A stretch of DNA of 64,000 nucleotides from Aurelia coerulea. Lineage: Eukaryota > Cnidaria > Scyphozoa > Semaeostomeae > Ulmaridae. Below the pieces are notes generated by a model. That model saw only the letters and a program-made list of their open reading frames with translations. It was not told the DNA's origin and did no database searches. Shown here piece by piece: positions 33,060 through 43,964 of the stretch; positions within the stretch are counted from its first letter, which is position 1; each line of letters starts with the position of its first letter. The stretch covers positions 5,997,501 to 6,061,500 of the forward strand of contig CM076959.1 in the NCBI GenBank assembly GCA_039566865.1, read 5' to 3'. The translations under genes were made by a program, and so were the position numbers.

Positions 33060-33420
33060 TTTACACTTCAGGAGAGGTGCCAAACAATTTTCAGTGATGG
33101 GTACCCACATTTATAAGGGGGGCTAAAATGGGTAATTCGGGGATGAAACAGGTAATAAATCTTACTGAAATATTTGTTCACATTTTCCTTCATCTACAAC
33201 TGTTCCAACTACCCTACTTGACATGTTGATTGATCAGCCGAGGGTCTACTGCTTTCCAGCAATAAAACAATGCCCACTTTATCCCAGCTGACCCACCACT
33301 TTACCCCTGTAAACCCTATAGGTTCACTTGAAAACACTCTAAAAATAAACAAAAGTGTCCTCCAACATATGGGGCTGGAATGATACATCAAACAAAATGA
33401 TACATCAGTAAGCCCTCCCT
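33060..33420 (-). repeat. Dispersed repeat, family Q
   Basis: The reverse of this stretch ('gacatgttgattgatcagcc', 'gggtctactg', 'cactttacccc') matches 58770-58980, for example 'tcaagtagggtagtt' and 'ggggtaaagtgg'. No coding sequence. Confidence 0.65.
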
Positions 33421-33890
33421 GGCACCTCCCCGCTTACACGCATGATGTTAGTGTACATAGTTTACAAACTGCTGTATCTGTATGCTGTTAAAAGTCATTT
33501 TTATATTAAAGAAAAATCATAGTCAATTGTTGTATTCTATTTCACACACTCTCTCATTCCTCATTTGCTTATGATACTCTGTGTACTTACTATAACTCCG
33601 AATCACCCAAAACCAGTCAAAAACCAACCAAAAATCCCGAATTTCATCACTAGATATCAGTTCTTTAGCGCCATAAAATTCCATAAACTCAATGTACCTT
33701 CAAACATGTCACAAATTCTTTTTGAAGATGTGGGTCATTGAGGTTAATTGTGGCTTGTTTTGGATGGTTTGGATAATGTTCCATTTAGTAAGTATTAGTC
33801 TGTTAACAGGCCTTCTTTAAATGCTAGTCTAGTAAGTATGGATGATCTGGCTAGTCTACATTCAATTTCATGAGCAAGCAAGTTAGCAGA
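33420..33890. other. No feature recognised
   Basis: Nothing supported. Confidence 0.4.
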
Positions 33891-34195
33891 TCTGTGCCAT
33901 CAAGAACATTTGAAAACAAGGTGTTTTAAAGCCTTTCCAATGATTCAATGATTGCTTTAAGCACACATACACTCTCAGATCGCCAAAGAATTAAGAAACT
34001 CAAATATTTTTTCTTTATTCTCACTCTTTTCCTGTATCATATTACTCAGAAAGTACTTTATTGAAGTCTAAACATTGGAAAGGCCCAAAACAACACCTTG
34101 TTTTGAAGTGTTCAGGGGGCAAAGATCAGATAATTTCTAGATGCTTTCACTATGGGCCCTAACTCTTAGTTTCTTATAAAAAAGAATATGTGTAA
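33890..34195 (-). repeat. Family H copy, reversed
   Basis: Contains 'actctcagatcgccaaa', 'cctgtatcatattactc', 'gtctaaacattggaaaggc' and ends 'tagtttcttataaaaaa'. Confidence 0.65.
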
Positions 34196-34238
34196 ACAAA
34201 GATACATGTGAGCTGGCTGGCCATGTTTTTCCACTTTT

Positions 34239-34508
34239 TTCTGTTGCGAGAGACGAGATGCGCCCGGCAAAACTCCAACCCAAAACGCTACTGCGCATGA
34301 GTTTAAAGAACACCAGTCAACCAGCATCCCTTGCGGACGCGCTTTGCTGAGCACTGCTATGTACGATGTCATACGAAAATGGCTGCCGCAGTCGAAAGGC
34401 AAAGTGCGATGCGCGCAAAGGATGCTGGTTGACCGGCGTTCTTTAACCTACTGCACGGGGGGATACATACCTTTCCTCGTACAAACCGTATCTCGTCTCC
34501 CCAACAAG
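34239..34508. mobile_element. Hairpin (MITE-like) element
   Basis: The arms at about 34239-34348 and 34398-34508 are inverted: 'gagacgagat' outside, 'aaagaacaccagtcaaccag' and 'catcc-ttgcg' inside. The loop is about 50 bp with ATGGCTGCCGC. Confidence 0.7.
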
Positions 34509-34729
34509 TTTTTTTCAAGGCCCTGTCTGTGGAAAAGCGGAAATTTAGGCCCATTTTTACGGGATGTTATAAACAATTTGTTTTGTTGATTTTGGCTTAA
34601 ATCGAGAGCAAATTGCAATCATTGCAAATTGCAAGGTATGGCAGAGATTTCAAAATGGCTCAACTGTACGAAATAATCCAAATATATTTATTACATGTCC
34701 GCAGACTGGAGGTCATGGCTGCCAACTGG

Positions 34730-34980
34730 CAGAGATGGCGCCAGGGAAGAAATGCTAGGGGGGGCAAATACTGTCAGAGTGCCGACAGTGAGAAATTTTT
34801 TATGAACGAGCTCAATTCAAGTTCACTCAGATAACAACGCAGCAAAGAAATCTGGAGGGGCAGGTTTTGAAAATGACGACAGTGCGTAGAAATTGTGGAA
34901 AATTCAAATGCCGATGGGGGGGCTCAATGAAATTTTGGGGGGCTCCTGCCCCCCTAGCACCCCCGCTGGCGCCATCCCTG
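34730..34980. mobile_element. hAT-like MITE with perfect 8-bp duplication
   Basis: The ends are CAGAGATGGCGCCAG and, inverted, CAGGGATGGCGCCAG. The flanks are CCAACTGG at 34722-34729 and 34981-34988. It has internal G and C runs. 251 bp. Confidence 0.9.
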
Positions 34981-34989
34981 CCAACTGGA

Positions 34990-35990
34990 AAGAGACAACA
35001 AGACAAAAGGAGAGCCAAGATTTTTGCATGGAGAAATTGATTAAAATTTTACTTCGATATTGTGATACAGTAGTACATGTTTTCAACTACTTTTGTTTAA
35101 TAACATGAGTCATATAGGTTCGTTCGCTATTTCTAAGTGTTGACAATTACCTATTACACGATAGTGTCCGCAGATCCTACTGGGGCTATGCCATAAGATT
35201 TCTTGAGCTTACATGGATGCATTAGGCTAAACGCATGCATAAAAAACTGTGGCTGGGAATCCGGCTGTATCTCCAACATCACTTGTGTTATGAACAAGCT
35301 GATCGCTATTGGTAACTCTAGCAAACATCTAGCAAAATCTTTATTTGTAAATCTTCACTTGCCTGAAGTCGGGGGAGAAAGTCGTGGGTTTCGCAAGTTG
35401 GCTTGTACAGCTCCTTCAAGCCTATGAATAGGCCTCTAGCAATCCAAAACGGCAGTCGAACGGCGCAAACTTTCGCTAGTTTTGTATTGTGAACTGTTTA
35501 ACCATTGACATACTATTCTTATCTCCGCTTTTCAAAAATTTCTTCATTAGTCTTCCCGAGATAAAAGACATAGTAGAGAAATGAGTGGATTATCAAATGA
35601 TTGGATTTCCCGAAAAAGGTGTGGCATCATGGCCTAAACTGCCGCCAAAACGCGAGCAATGAACTAGAATAGAGCTGTTGAACGAAGATTTAAACTTTGT
35701 AAGCAATACCATACCTTCATTTCAACCAGCACAGATGACTTCTTCTTTGGAAGAAACTGCTTCGACTGATATCAACTTCTTGCCAGCTTCTCGTCAGATA
35801 CAGCCAAACGGGCAATGATGCTTCTACTGCTCTGCTTTGCTTTGCCTTTGTTAACCCAACAAAGGGCCTGGGGCTAGAGAGATTTGATAGCACGTGAGAA
35901 CTGTCAGTAGACTTGTGACTTTTCGTAAATAAGTGATATCAGCAAATCAAAGAAGGCAGGGAAACAAGGGACGAAAAGTCATAAGTCTAA
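34990..35990. other. No gene recognised
   Basis: Mixed sequence without a supported exon or repeat. Confidence 0.4.
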
Positions 35991-35993
35991 ACT

Positions 35994-38900
35994 GTTAGGA
36001 GTGTTAGAAGTGTTCGGAGTGTTAGGAGTGTTAGGACTGTTAGGAGTGTTAGGAGTGTTAGGACTGTTAGGAGTGTTAGTTGTGTTAGGAGTGTTAGGTG
36101 TTAGGAGTGTTAGAACTGTTAGGAGTGTTAGGAGTGTTAGTTGTGTTAGGACTGTTAGGAGTGTTAGTTGTGTTAGGACTGTTAGGAGTGTTAGGACTGT
36201 TAGGAGTGTTAGGTCTGTTAGGAGTGTTAGTTGTGTTAGGACTGTTAGGAGTGTTAGTTGTGTTAGGAGTGTTAGTTGTGTTAGGACTGTTAGGAGTGTT
36301 AGTTGTGTTAGGAGTGTTAGGACTGTTAGGAGTGTTAGTTGTGTTAGGAGTGTTAGAAGTGTTAGGAGTGTTAGGACTGTTAGGAGTGTTAGGAGTGTTA
36401 GTTGTGTTAGAACTGTTAGGAGTGTTAGGACTGTTAGGAGTGTTCGGACTGTTAGTTGTGTTAGGACTGTTAGGAGTGTTAGGAGTGTTAGTTGTGTTAG
36501 GAGTGTTAGTTGTGTTAGGAGTGTTAGAACTGTTAGGAGTGTTAGGACTGTTAGGAGTGTTAGGAGTGTTAGAACTGTTAGGAGTGTTAGTTGTGTTAGG
36601 AGTGTTAGGAGTGTTAGGAGCGTTAGTTGTGTCAGGACTGTTAGGAGTGTTAGTTGTGTTAGGAGTGTTAGTTGTGTTAGGAGTGTTAGTTGTGTTAGGA
36701 CTGTTAGGAGTGTTAGGTGTTAGGAGTGTTAGGAGTGTTGTGTTGACTGTTAGGAGTGTTAGTTGTGTTAGGAGGACTGTTAGGAGTGTTAGAACTGTTA
36801 GTTGTGTTAGGACTGTTAGGAGTGTTAGTTGTGTTAGAACTGTTAGGAGTGTTAGTTGTGTTAGGAGTGTTAGGAGCGTTAGTTGTGTCAGGACTGTTAG
36901 GAGTGTTAGTTGTGTTAGGAGTGTTAGTTGTGTTAGGAGTGTTAGTTGTGTTAGGACTGTTAGGAGTGTTAGGACTGTTAGGAGTGTTAGTTGTGTTAGG
37001 ACTGTTAGGAGTGTTAGTTGTGTTAGGAGTGTTAGGAGTGTTAGGAGTTGTTAGTTGTGTTAGGAGTGTTAGTTGTGTTAGGAGTGTTAGTTGTGTTAGG
37101 AGTGTTAGTTGTGTTAGGAGTGTTAGGACTGTTAGGACTGTTAGTTGTGTTAGGACTGTTAGGAGTGTTAGTTGTGTTAGGAGTGTTAGGACTGTTGACT
37201 GTTAGGAGTGTTAGGACTGTTAGGAGTGTTAGGACTGTTAGTTGTGTTAGGACTGTTAGTTGTGTTAGGACTGTTAGGAGTGTTAGGACTGTTAGGAGTG
37301 TTAGGACTGTTAATTGTGTTAGGACTGTTAGGAGTGTTTGTTGTGTTAGTTGTGTTAGGAGTGTTAGTTGTGTTAGAACTGTTAGGAGTGTTAGAACTGT
37401 TAGGAGTGTTAGGAGTGTTAGGAGTGTTAGGAGTGTTAGGACTGTTAGTTGTGTTAGGACTGTTAGGAGTGTTAGTTGTGTTAGGAGTGTTAGAACTGTT
37501 AGGAGTGTTAGGGGTGTTAGAACTGTTAGGAGTGTTAGTTTTGTTAGGAGTGTTAGAACTGTTAGGAGTGTTAGTTGTGTTAGTAGTGTTAGTAGTGTTA
37601 GGAGTGTTAGTTGTGTTAGGAGTGTTAGGTCTGTTAGAAGTGTTAGAACTGTTAGTTGTGTTAGGAGTGTTAGTTGTGTTAGGACTGTTAGGAGTGTTAG
37701 TTGTGTTAGGACTGTTAGGTCTGTTAGGAGTGTTAGTTGTGTTAGGACTGTTAGGAGTGTTAGTTGTGTTAGGAGTGTTAGTTGTGTTAGGACTGTTAGG
37801 AGTGTTTGGAGTGTTAGTTGTGTTAGGAGTGTTAGGACTGTTAGGAGTGTTAGTTGTGTTAGGAGTGTTAGGAGTGTTAGGACTGTTAGGAGTGTTAGGA
37901 CTGTTAGGAGTGTTGTGTTAGGACTGTTAGGAGTGTTAGTTGTGTTAGGAGTGTTAGGAGTGTTAGAACTGTTAGGACTGTTAGAAGTGTTAGGAGTGTT
38001 AGAACTGTTAGGAGTGTTAGGACTGTTAGGAGTGTTAGTTGTGTTAGAACTGTTAGGAGTGTTAGTTGTGTTAGTTGTGTTAGGAGTATTAGAACTGTTA
38101 GGAGTGTTAGGACTGTTAGGAGTGTTAGGAGTGTTAGTTGTGTTAGGACTGTTAGGAGTGTTAGGAGTGTTAGTTGTGTTAGGAGTGTTAGTTGTGTTAG
38201 GAGTGTTAGTTAGGAGTGTTAGGACTGTTAGGAGTGTTAGTTGTGTTAGGAGTGTTAGTTGTGTTAGTTGTGTTAGGAGTGTTAGGAGTGTTAGGAGTGT
38301 TAGTTGACTGTTAGGAGTGTTAGTTGTGTTAGGAGTGTTAGTTGTGTTAGGAGTGTTAGTTGTGTTAGGAGTGTTAGTTGTGTTAGGACTGTTAGGAGTG
38401 TTAGGAGTGTTAGTTGTGTTAGGACTGTTAGGAGTGTTAGTTGTGTTAGGAGTGTTAGGACTGTTAGGAGTGTTAGAACTGTTAGTTGTGTTAGGACTGT
38501 TAGGAGTGTTAGTTGTGTTAGGACTGTTAGGAGTGTTAGTTGTGTTAGGAGTGTTAGGAGTGTTAGGACTGTTAGGAGTGTTAGTTGTGTTAGGAGTGTT
38601 AGTTGTGTTAGGAGTGTTAGTTGTGTTAGGACTGTTAGGAGTGTTAGGACTGTTAGGAGTGTTAGTTGTGTTAGGAGTGTTAGAACTGTTAGGAGTGTTA
38701 GTTGTGTTAGGAGTGTTAGGAGTGTTAGTTAGTGTTAGGACTGTTAGGAGTGTTAGTTGTGTTAGGAGTGTTAGTTGTGTTAGGAGTGTTAGTTGTGTTA
38801 GGACTGTTAGGAGTGTTAGTTGTGTTAGGAGTGTTAGGACTGTTAGTTGTGTTAGGACTGTTAGGAGTGTTAGTTGTGTTAGGAGTGTTAGGACTGTTAG

Positions 38901-39720
38901 TGTTAGGACTGTTAGGACTGTTAGGAGTGTTAGGACTGTTAGGAGTGTTAGTTGTGTTAGGAGTGTTAGGAGTGTTAGTTGTGTTAGGACTGTTAGGAGT
39001 GTTAGTTGTGTTAGGAGTGTTAGTTGTGTTAGGAGTGTTAGTTGTGTTAGGACTGTTAGGAGTGTTAGGACTGTTAGGAGTGTTAGGACTGTTAGTTGTG
39101 TTAGGACTGTTAGTTGTGTTAGGACTGTTAGGAGTGTTAGGACTGTTAGGAGTGTTAGGACTGTTAATTGTGTTAGGACTGTTAGGAGTGTTTGTTGTGT
39201 TAGTTGTGTTAGGAGTGTTAGTTGTGTTAGGACTGTTAGGAGTGTTAGGACTGTTAGGAGTGTTAGGAGTGTTAGAACTGTTAGGAGTGTTAGGAGTGTT
39301 AGGACTGTTAGGAGTGTTAGTTGTGTTAGGAGTGTTAGAACTGTTAGGAGTGTTAGGAGTGTTAGGACTGTTAGGAGTGTTAGTTGAACTGTTAGGAGTG
39401 TTAGTTGTGTTAGTAGTGTTAGTTGTGTTAGGAGTGTTAGTTGTGTTAGGACTGTTAGGAGTGTTAGTTGTGTTAGGACTGTTAGGAGTGTTAGAACTGT
39501 TAGGACTGTTAGGAGTGTTAGGAGTGTTAGAACTGTTAGGAGTGTTAGTTGTGTTAGGAGTGTTAGAACTGTTAGGAGTGTTAGTTGTGTTAGTAGTGTT
39601 AGTTGTGTTAGGACTGTTAGGAGTGTTAGGACTGTTAGTTGTGTTAGGACTGTTAGGAGTGTTAGTTGTGTTAGTTGTGTTAGGAGTGTTAGTTGTGTTA
39701 GGACTGTTAGGAGTGTTTGG
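35994..39720 (+). repeat. 9-bp minisatellite (GTTAGGAGT type), about 3.7 kb
   Basis: Roughly 410 tandem 9-mers. The main forms are TTAGGAGTG, TTAGGACTG, TTAGTTGTG and TTAGAACTG. Occasional 6- or 8-bp units shift the phase. Rare variants recur together: 'taattgtg' followed by 'tttgttgtg' at 37311/37337 and again at 39165/39191, exactly 1854 bp (206 units) later. 'ggagcgttagttgtgtcagg' occurs twice about 256 bp apart. Because the unit is a multiple of three, two forward frames stay open and give long Leu-Gly-Val or Val-Arg-Ser pseudo-proteins; I do not think these are genes. The core GTTAGG resembles the telomeric TTAGGG motif but is not it. Confidence 0.95.
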
Positions 39721-39865
39721 TCTGATGGTTATGTGTGTGAAAGCGGTGAGAACAATCTACCAGAAGCTGCTTGGTGATAGCATATTTACAGAAGAATAGA
39801 GTGACTGGGATTTGCCTAAAACAAGCACTGCATGTGCCTTTTAAAATAAATGATTTGCTTTGTAA

Positions 39866-40030
39866 TGCGTAGGAACCGGGGGGCACTGGGGGCATGTGCC
39901 CCCCCAAGATTTTGCAATAAACAAAGAAGTGCCCTTTTAATTTCCAGGAAGTGCCCCTTTAGTTTAATGACAAAGGTGCCCTTGAAGTGTCGTGCCCCCT
40001 CAAGTTGGAGATGCTCCTACGTCCCTGGAG
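39866..40030. repeat. Family L repeat (CGTAGGAACC)
   Basis: Left 'cgtaggaaccggggggcact' and right 'gctcctacgtccctgg' are inverted ends. The interior has 'gtgccc' repeats. A reversed copy lies at about 62625-62745. Confidence 0.65.
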
Positions 40031-40045
40031 AGAGAACAGATAGAG

Positions 40046-40083
40046 AGAGCTGTTAGGTTGTTAGAACCTAACACGCTCCTAAC
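40046..40083 (-). repeat. Inverted remnant of the minisatellite
   Basis: AACCTAACACGCTCCTAAC is the complement of array units and abuts a forward GTTAGGTTGTTAG, 330 bp past the array. Confidence 0.7.
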
Positions 40084-40386
40084 AAAATTTGGTCTGTTGT
40101 AAACCGTGACAGGTATATATCAAGCTGCGAATCTTCCCCGACTGCTTGCTGTCACTGCAACTTTCTTCACAACGGCTGCAAATATTTGAATGATTGAATT
40201 ATGTCCACAGCGCATGCGTTCATAGTCCCCGTGCTGATTGGCTGTCAAGTTGACCCAAAAACAAAGCTGAAAAACAATACGGGGAGTACCATGTATCCCC
40301 AACAAAGGCGGGGTAGACGCCCTTGATTGGACCTAATGTAAATGCACAAGATGTGACACTCGGATAACATCACATCTGTCAGCATC

Positions 40387-40442
40387 ATGGGTGGTTTTAT
40401 TGCGAGCACTGCATCCGTGAAACTCGGCTTGTCAAGATGTTG
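40387..40442 (+). CDS. Possible first exon
   Basis: ATG at 40387 reads MGGFIASTASVKLGLSRC to a strong GTAAGT donor at 40443. It could be the first exon of the gene whose last exon is at 41012-41665. Weak evidence. Confidence 0.25.
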
Positions 40443-40532
40443 GTAAGTAGGTTTTAGTTTTTTTTTATTATTCCGTTGGCTGTTGTTTCATACCCTGTTT
40501 ACTACCGTGTTCTGTTGTGTAAGAGTCTCTCA

Positions 40533-41012
40533 TATAAGATTTATGAGAGACTCTTAAAAGATCAAATGGTCAAATTTTTTGATAACAAATTCTCTAATCT
40601 TCTCTCTGCGTTTCTTGAAGGATATAGCACCCAGCACTCTCTAATCAGAGTAATTGAAAAATGGAGGAAGTGTTTAGATTCATATGGAATAGTGGGGACT
40701 AAATTGATGGATTTGTCAAAAGCGTTTGACTGCTTGCCTCATGATCTTCTAATTGCTAAGTTGGAGGCCTATGGATTCAGTGTAAATAGCCTGTGCTTGA
40801 TCTATAGCTATCTAAAAAATAGGATGCAAATTGGATCGGTAAAGAGCTCACAACAAATCGTTAGAGCAGGAATCCCACAGGGTTCTGTTTTGGGGCCAGT
40901 ATTATTTAATATATTCATCAATGACATCTTTCTTTTAAAATTAGATTCAGACTTGTGCAATTTTGCAGATGATACCACACTCTATGAGCATGGCTGTAGT
41001 CTGGACGAAATT
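40533..41012 (+). pseudogene. LINE reverse transcriptase fragment
   Basis: It reads 'KIYERLLKDQMVKFFDNKFS', 'MDLSKAFDCLPHDLLIAKLE', 'AGIPQGSVLGPVLFNIFIND' and the catalytic FADD ('CNFADDTTLYEHG'), ending abruptly at about 41012. Both ends are missing. Loss of the 3' part is unusual for LINEs, which normally lose the 5' part. A 14-bp inverted repeat (40521-40534 and 40542-40555) sits at its 5' edge. Confidence 0.85.
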
Positions 41013-41665
41013 GTCCCGAGGCAACATCAGGTGTAAACTTTGATCCACGTATGGCGCATTCATACATGTCACAAATAAAGAATGCTATAAGAGTAGGAAT
41101 TTGGGAAAGAAAGTGCCCAGAGTGGTTTGTAGACACAACAACCAATAAGAGCATGGCTTATCAGGAGGTACGTCTTCTTGAGTTTGTGGCTGATAAAAGT
41201 ACAAGCTTGGATTCTTATTTCAAGATGGTCTTTGCAAATGGTAAAGTTAAACATGTACGTCTCCATGAGCAACGAGTTTACCAATCTTTCTACTCAAATC
41301 CCCAAATCTTCAACATTGCCAAGCCTCCCTCTTGTGCTATAATTGATGTTGTCCTAGCCAAAGGTGGACCTGAGGCAATCGCAGAGAGTTTTTACAGTGC
41401 AATGCGTGCCCAGCAGCAATCAGGTGGTCAGACGAATGAAACCCTAGCCAGGAGAACGAAGCTAAACTGGTGCTTGCCTTCATTAACAAACTGTGATCAG
41501 ATTATAAGAGATGGAGTTAACATCTATCTTAAAGGAGATGAGGCCTTGCGAGCCCACAGGCAGAACACTTTTTTCTCTGGCAGAGGAAAAGATTATCTTG
41601 TTTCAAAAGTTGTTGATCGTGTTGATCGTGAAAAGGGTCGCTGCCCTTTTTTGGCTGATGAATAA
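41012..41665 (+). CDS. Last exon of a multicopy unknown gene
   Basis: The frame 'CPEATSGVNFDPRMAHSYMS' runs without interruption to TAA at 41663-41665. Further blocks are 'WERKCPEWFVDTTTNKSMAY', 'YFKMVFANGKVKHVRLHEQR', 'KLNWCLPSLTNCDQIIRDGV' and 'KVVDRVDREKGRCPFLADE'. I recall a similar C-terminus in many cnidarian predicted proteins of unknown function. The upstream exons are cut off by the LINE fragment, so this is a partial gene. No known catalytic motif. Confidence 0.5.
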   Translation, partial: CPEATSGVNFDPRMAHSYMSQIKNAIRVGIWERKCPEWFVDTTTNKSMAYQEVRLLEFVADKSTSLDSYFKMVFANGKVKHVRLHEQRVYQSFYSNPQIFNIAKPPSCAIIDVVLAKGGPEAIAESFYSAMRAQQQSGGQTNETLARRTKLNWCLPSLTNCDQIIRDGVNIYLKGDEALRAHRQNTFFSGRGKDYLVSKVVDRVDREKGRCPFLADE

Positions 41666-41669
41666 AAGG

Positions 41670-42880
41670 ACAGTCAATCATATATACTTTCCTCCAAACT
41701 ATATTTGTTTGAGCAATAGACTGAATTTAGACTGAACTATTTGCTTTATCGTACCTAGGCAAATTTTTGTTTCGTGTTCCTATGTTCTATACAGAATGTA
41801 AAAATGACAGTGACCTAACTTGCTGAAGCAATGAATAATCATTTTGACCGTTTTGATTGAACTGGGGAAAATACAGTGTACCATTTATGTATCATATAAT
41901 TGCGGAGTTAAAAATCTTGTGACAAGCAAAGGTTCACAAATGACTATAGTATGCCTTCTAACTGTCCAATCAACCAAGACTTGTATTTTCGAACAGTGAA
42001 ACAATAGAATGCGAGTTAATTCTCATTCTCAATTTAATTTAGTACAGGCTGCAATTCTTTCATCCTGCAGAGTTAACCTCTTTTCGCAGCTTGGTTATCT
42101 AGCAGGTGTAAAATCTAATGGGAAAATACCGTCAGAAACAATTAATGCTTTATGAGCTGAAATCTGACAAATGAAATGTTTCATTATTGGAACAAAATTT
42201 TCAATCATGCATAGGTGCTTTGAGAAGTTTTTGTTTGCAGTGATTAGTTCACAGAGACAGATTTCTGTTTTTAGTAGGATACAAATTATCCTAATTTTTT
42301 CAATGTATGACACCCCGTCATTTGTAAACTTTGGCCCATGCTTTGTTGTATGCATTACAGATTGGTAATATACGAATATTTGAAGAGCAAAACAGTTTGT
42401 GTAGTTACTAGTTTCTCGTTTCTTAGAGACCAACAGAGTTGACAAAGAAATGGTCATTTGTTACGGTCGTCTGTAGTAAAACATCTGATACTCATAAGAA
42501 CGGAGCAAGTTGTATTTCTTTGGGATAAAAGATGAGGCAATTGCATTTTTAAGTTATATGGTGGGCAGCTGATTGTACAGCGGGCATGTAAAACTGGATC
42601 ATGCATAATCTATAGAAACATTTTGAGTGCGTCTACCGTACATCAAATAAAAGAGGTGTAATTTGCAAATAAAGTCTGTAACAACCCCACGCCGGATATA
42701 TTCAGAATTACACGATTGGATACACACTTGTAGCTGGCCCGGCGTGGTGTTAAAAAAGCCTTGAAAGATGTCCGGCGTAGAGTTGACATGGAATGCACCC
42801 TGGCAGGCGAGGAGTGAATAAAAAGAGCCCAGGTTGAATATGGTTAAATTCTCTAAAAATGTTCCATGAATTTTTTCAAA
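41670..42880. other. No gene recognised
   Basis: AT-rich spacer without a supported exon. Confidence 0.45.
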
Positions 42881-43964
42881 AATAATTGTAAATAAACTGT
42901 AGAGGCTGTAGAAACTGTAGCAACAGCATTTGAAGAAGTTGACATCAGAGGGGAGACATTTGTTCTTGTGCTTAAGAATCTCTGCAGTTATGTGCCAACA
43001 ACTCCTGTGGAAATACAACATATTGAAGGGATTGGTGCTGTTGAGGTTGGAAGTACATATACCTATTCAAAGAGCATTGATTTGCAACAGGAAGTTACAG
43101 GTTGCCGCCATCTGCTGTGGACACGATATGGGAAAAAGGATGAGCTTCCACCATTTGATCCAAAATCAGTGAAGGAAGTATGTCAAGCAGCAGGATCAAA
43201 CAAACTCTTCAATACAATCATGGAAGTCAGTAGAGAAAGAATGAATGAGAAAAAAGCTGTTGCTGTAATATACATGATGATGTTTGGTCAGTCCCAAAAG
43301 GCTAGTTGGTTTCAGAGGGCTATATCCAGTGAAGTGGCTGGCAGAGGGATTAGCGAAACGGGATTAAACATCTTTGCATAAACAGGATTGCAATTTCAAA
43401 ATCTACCCAAAGGAGAGTTCTCTACAAAATAGCATCAAATCATGGAAAGATTGTTTCCGAGTTCATCAATGAAGCAACGAGAAATAAAGAGCTCCTCGTA
43501 TTGATGATAGACGATTACACGAACATCCATACAAAGCAACGCCCAAGTAACGAAGAAACTTCAGCTGTAAGGAGTATGGCCACCATCCTGTTAAAAAGAT
43601 TCAGTGGAGTTCCAGCAATACCTGCAGTAAGGTCCGCCATGAATCCTGTTGGTGTATCTTCAGAATTATTGGTAGAGCTTTTCACTGCTAACCTCCTCAA
43701 GCTGTCATCTACGTTTGCCGCATACATGCCTTTCTGGATTCGTGCAGCTTTCTTTTACCCTGAAATGGAGAGAAAAAGGTTAGAAGTGCATGATTATCAA
43801 CACGACCAAAGCAGTGCCAGGGCGATGTGCAAAATGAAGGACTGCAGGCTTATTGATGAGCTGGAGCTGCCACTGAAGAGCTTTGAGAATTTCCTTCAAG
43901 CAGCTTCCCATGCTGTGAAATGTGGTCTTGAAAACTACCTCTCTCTCTTCATCTGTCCTCAACC

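Noticed and set aside
35994..39720. CRISPR-like array
   Set aside because: Units are contiguous 9-mers without unique spacers, and the context is eukaryotic.
35994..39720. True telomere or interstitial telomeric repeat
   Set aside because: The unit is 9 bp, not TTAGGG; no run of perfect hexamers is present.
36001..39799. Long open frames (up to 419 codons) of Val-Arg-Ser / Leu-Gly-Val repeats
   Set aside because: They follow from a 9-bp tandem unit that lacks stops in two frames; there is no start context, no splice support and no non-repetitive domain.
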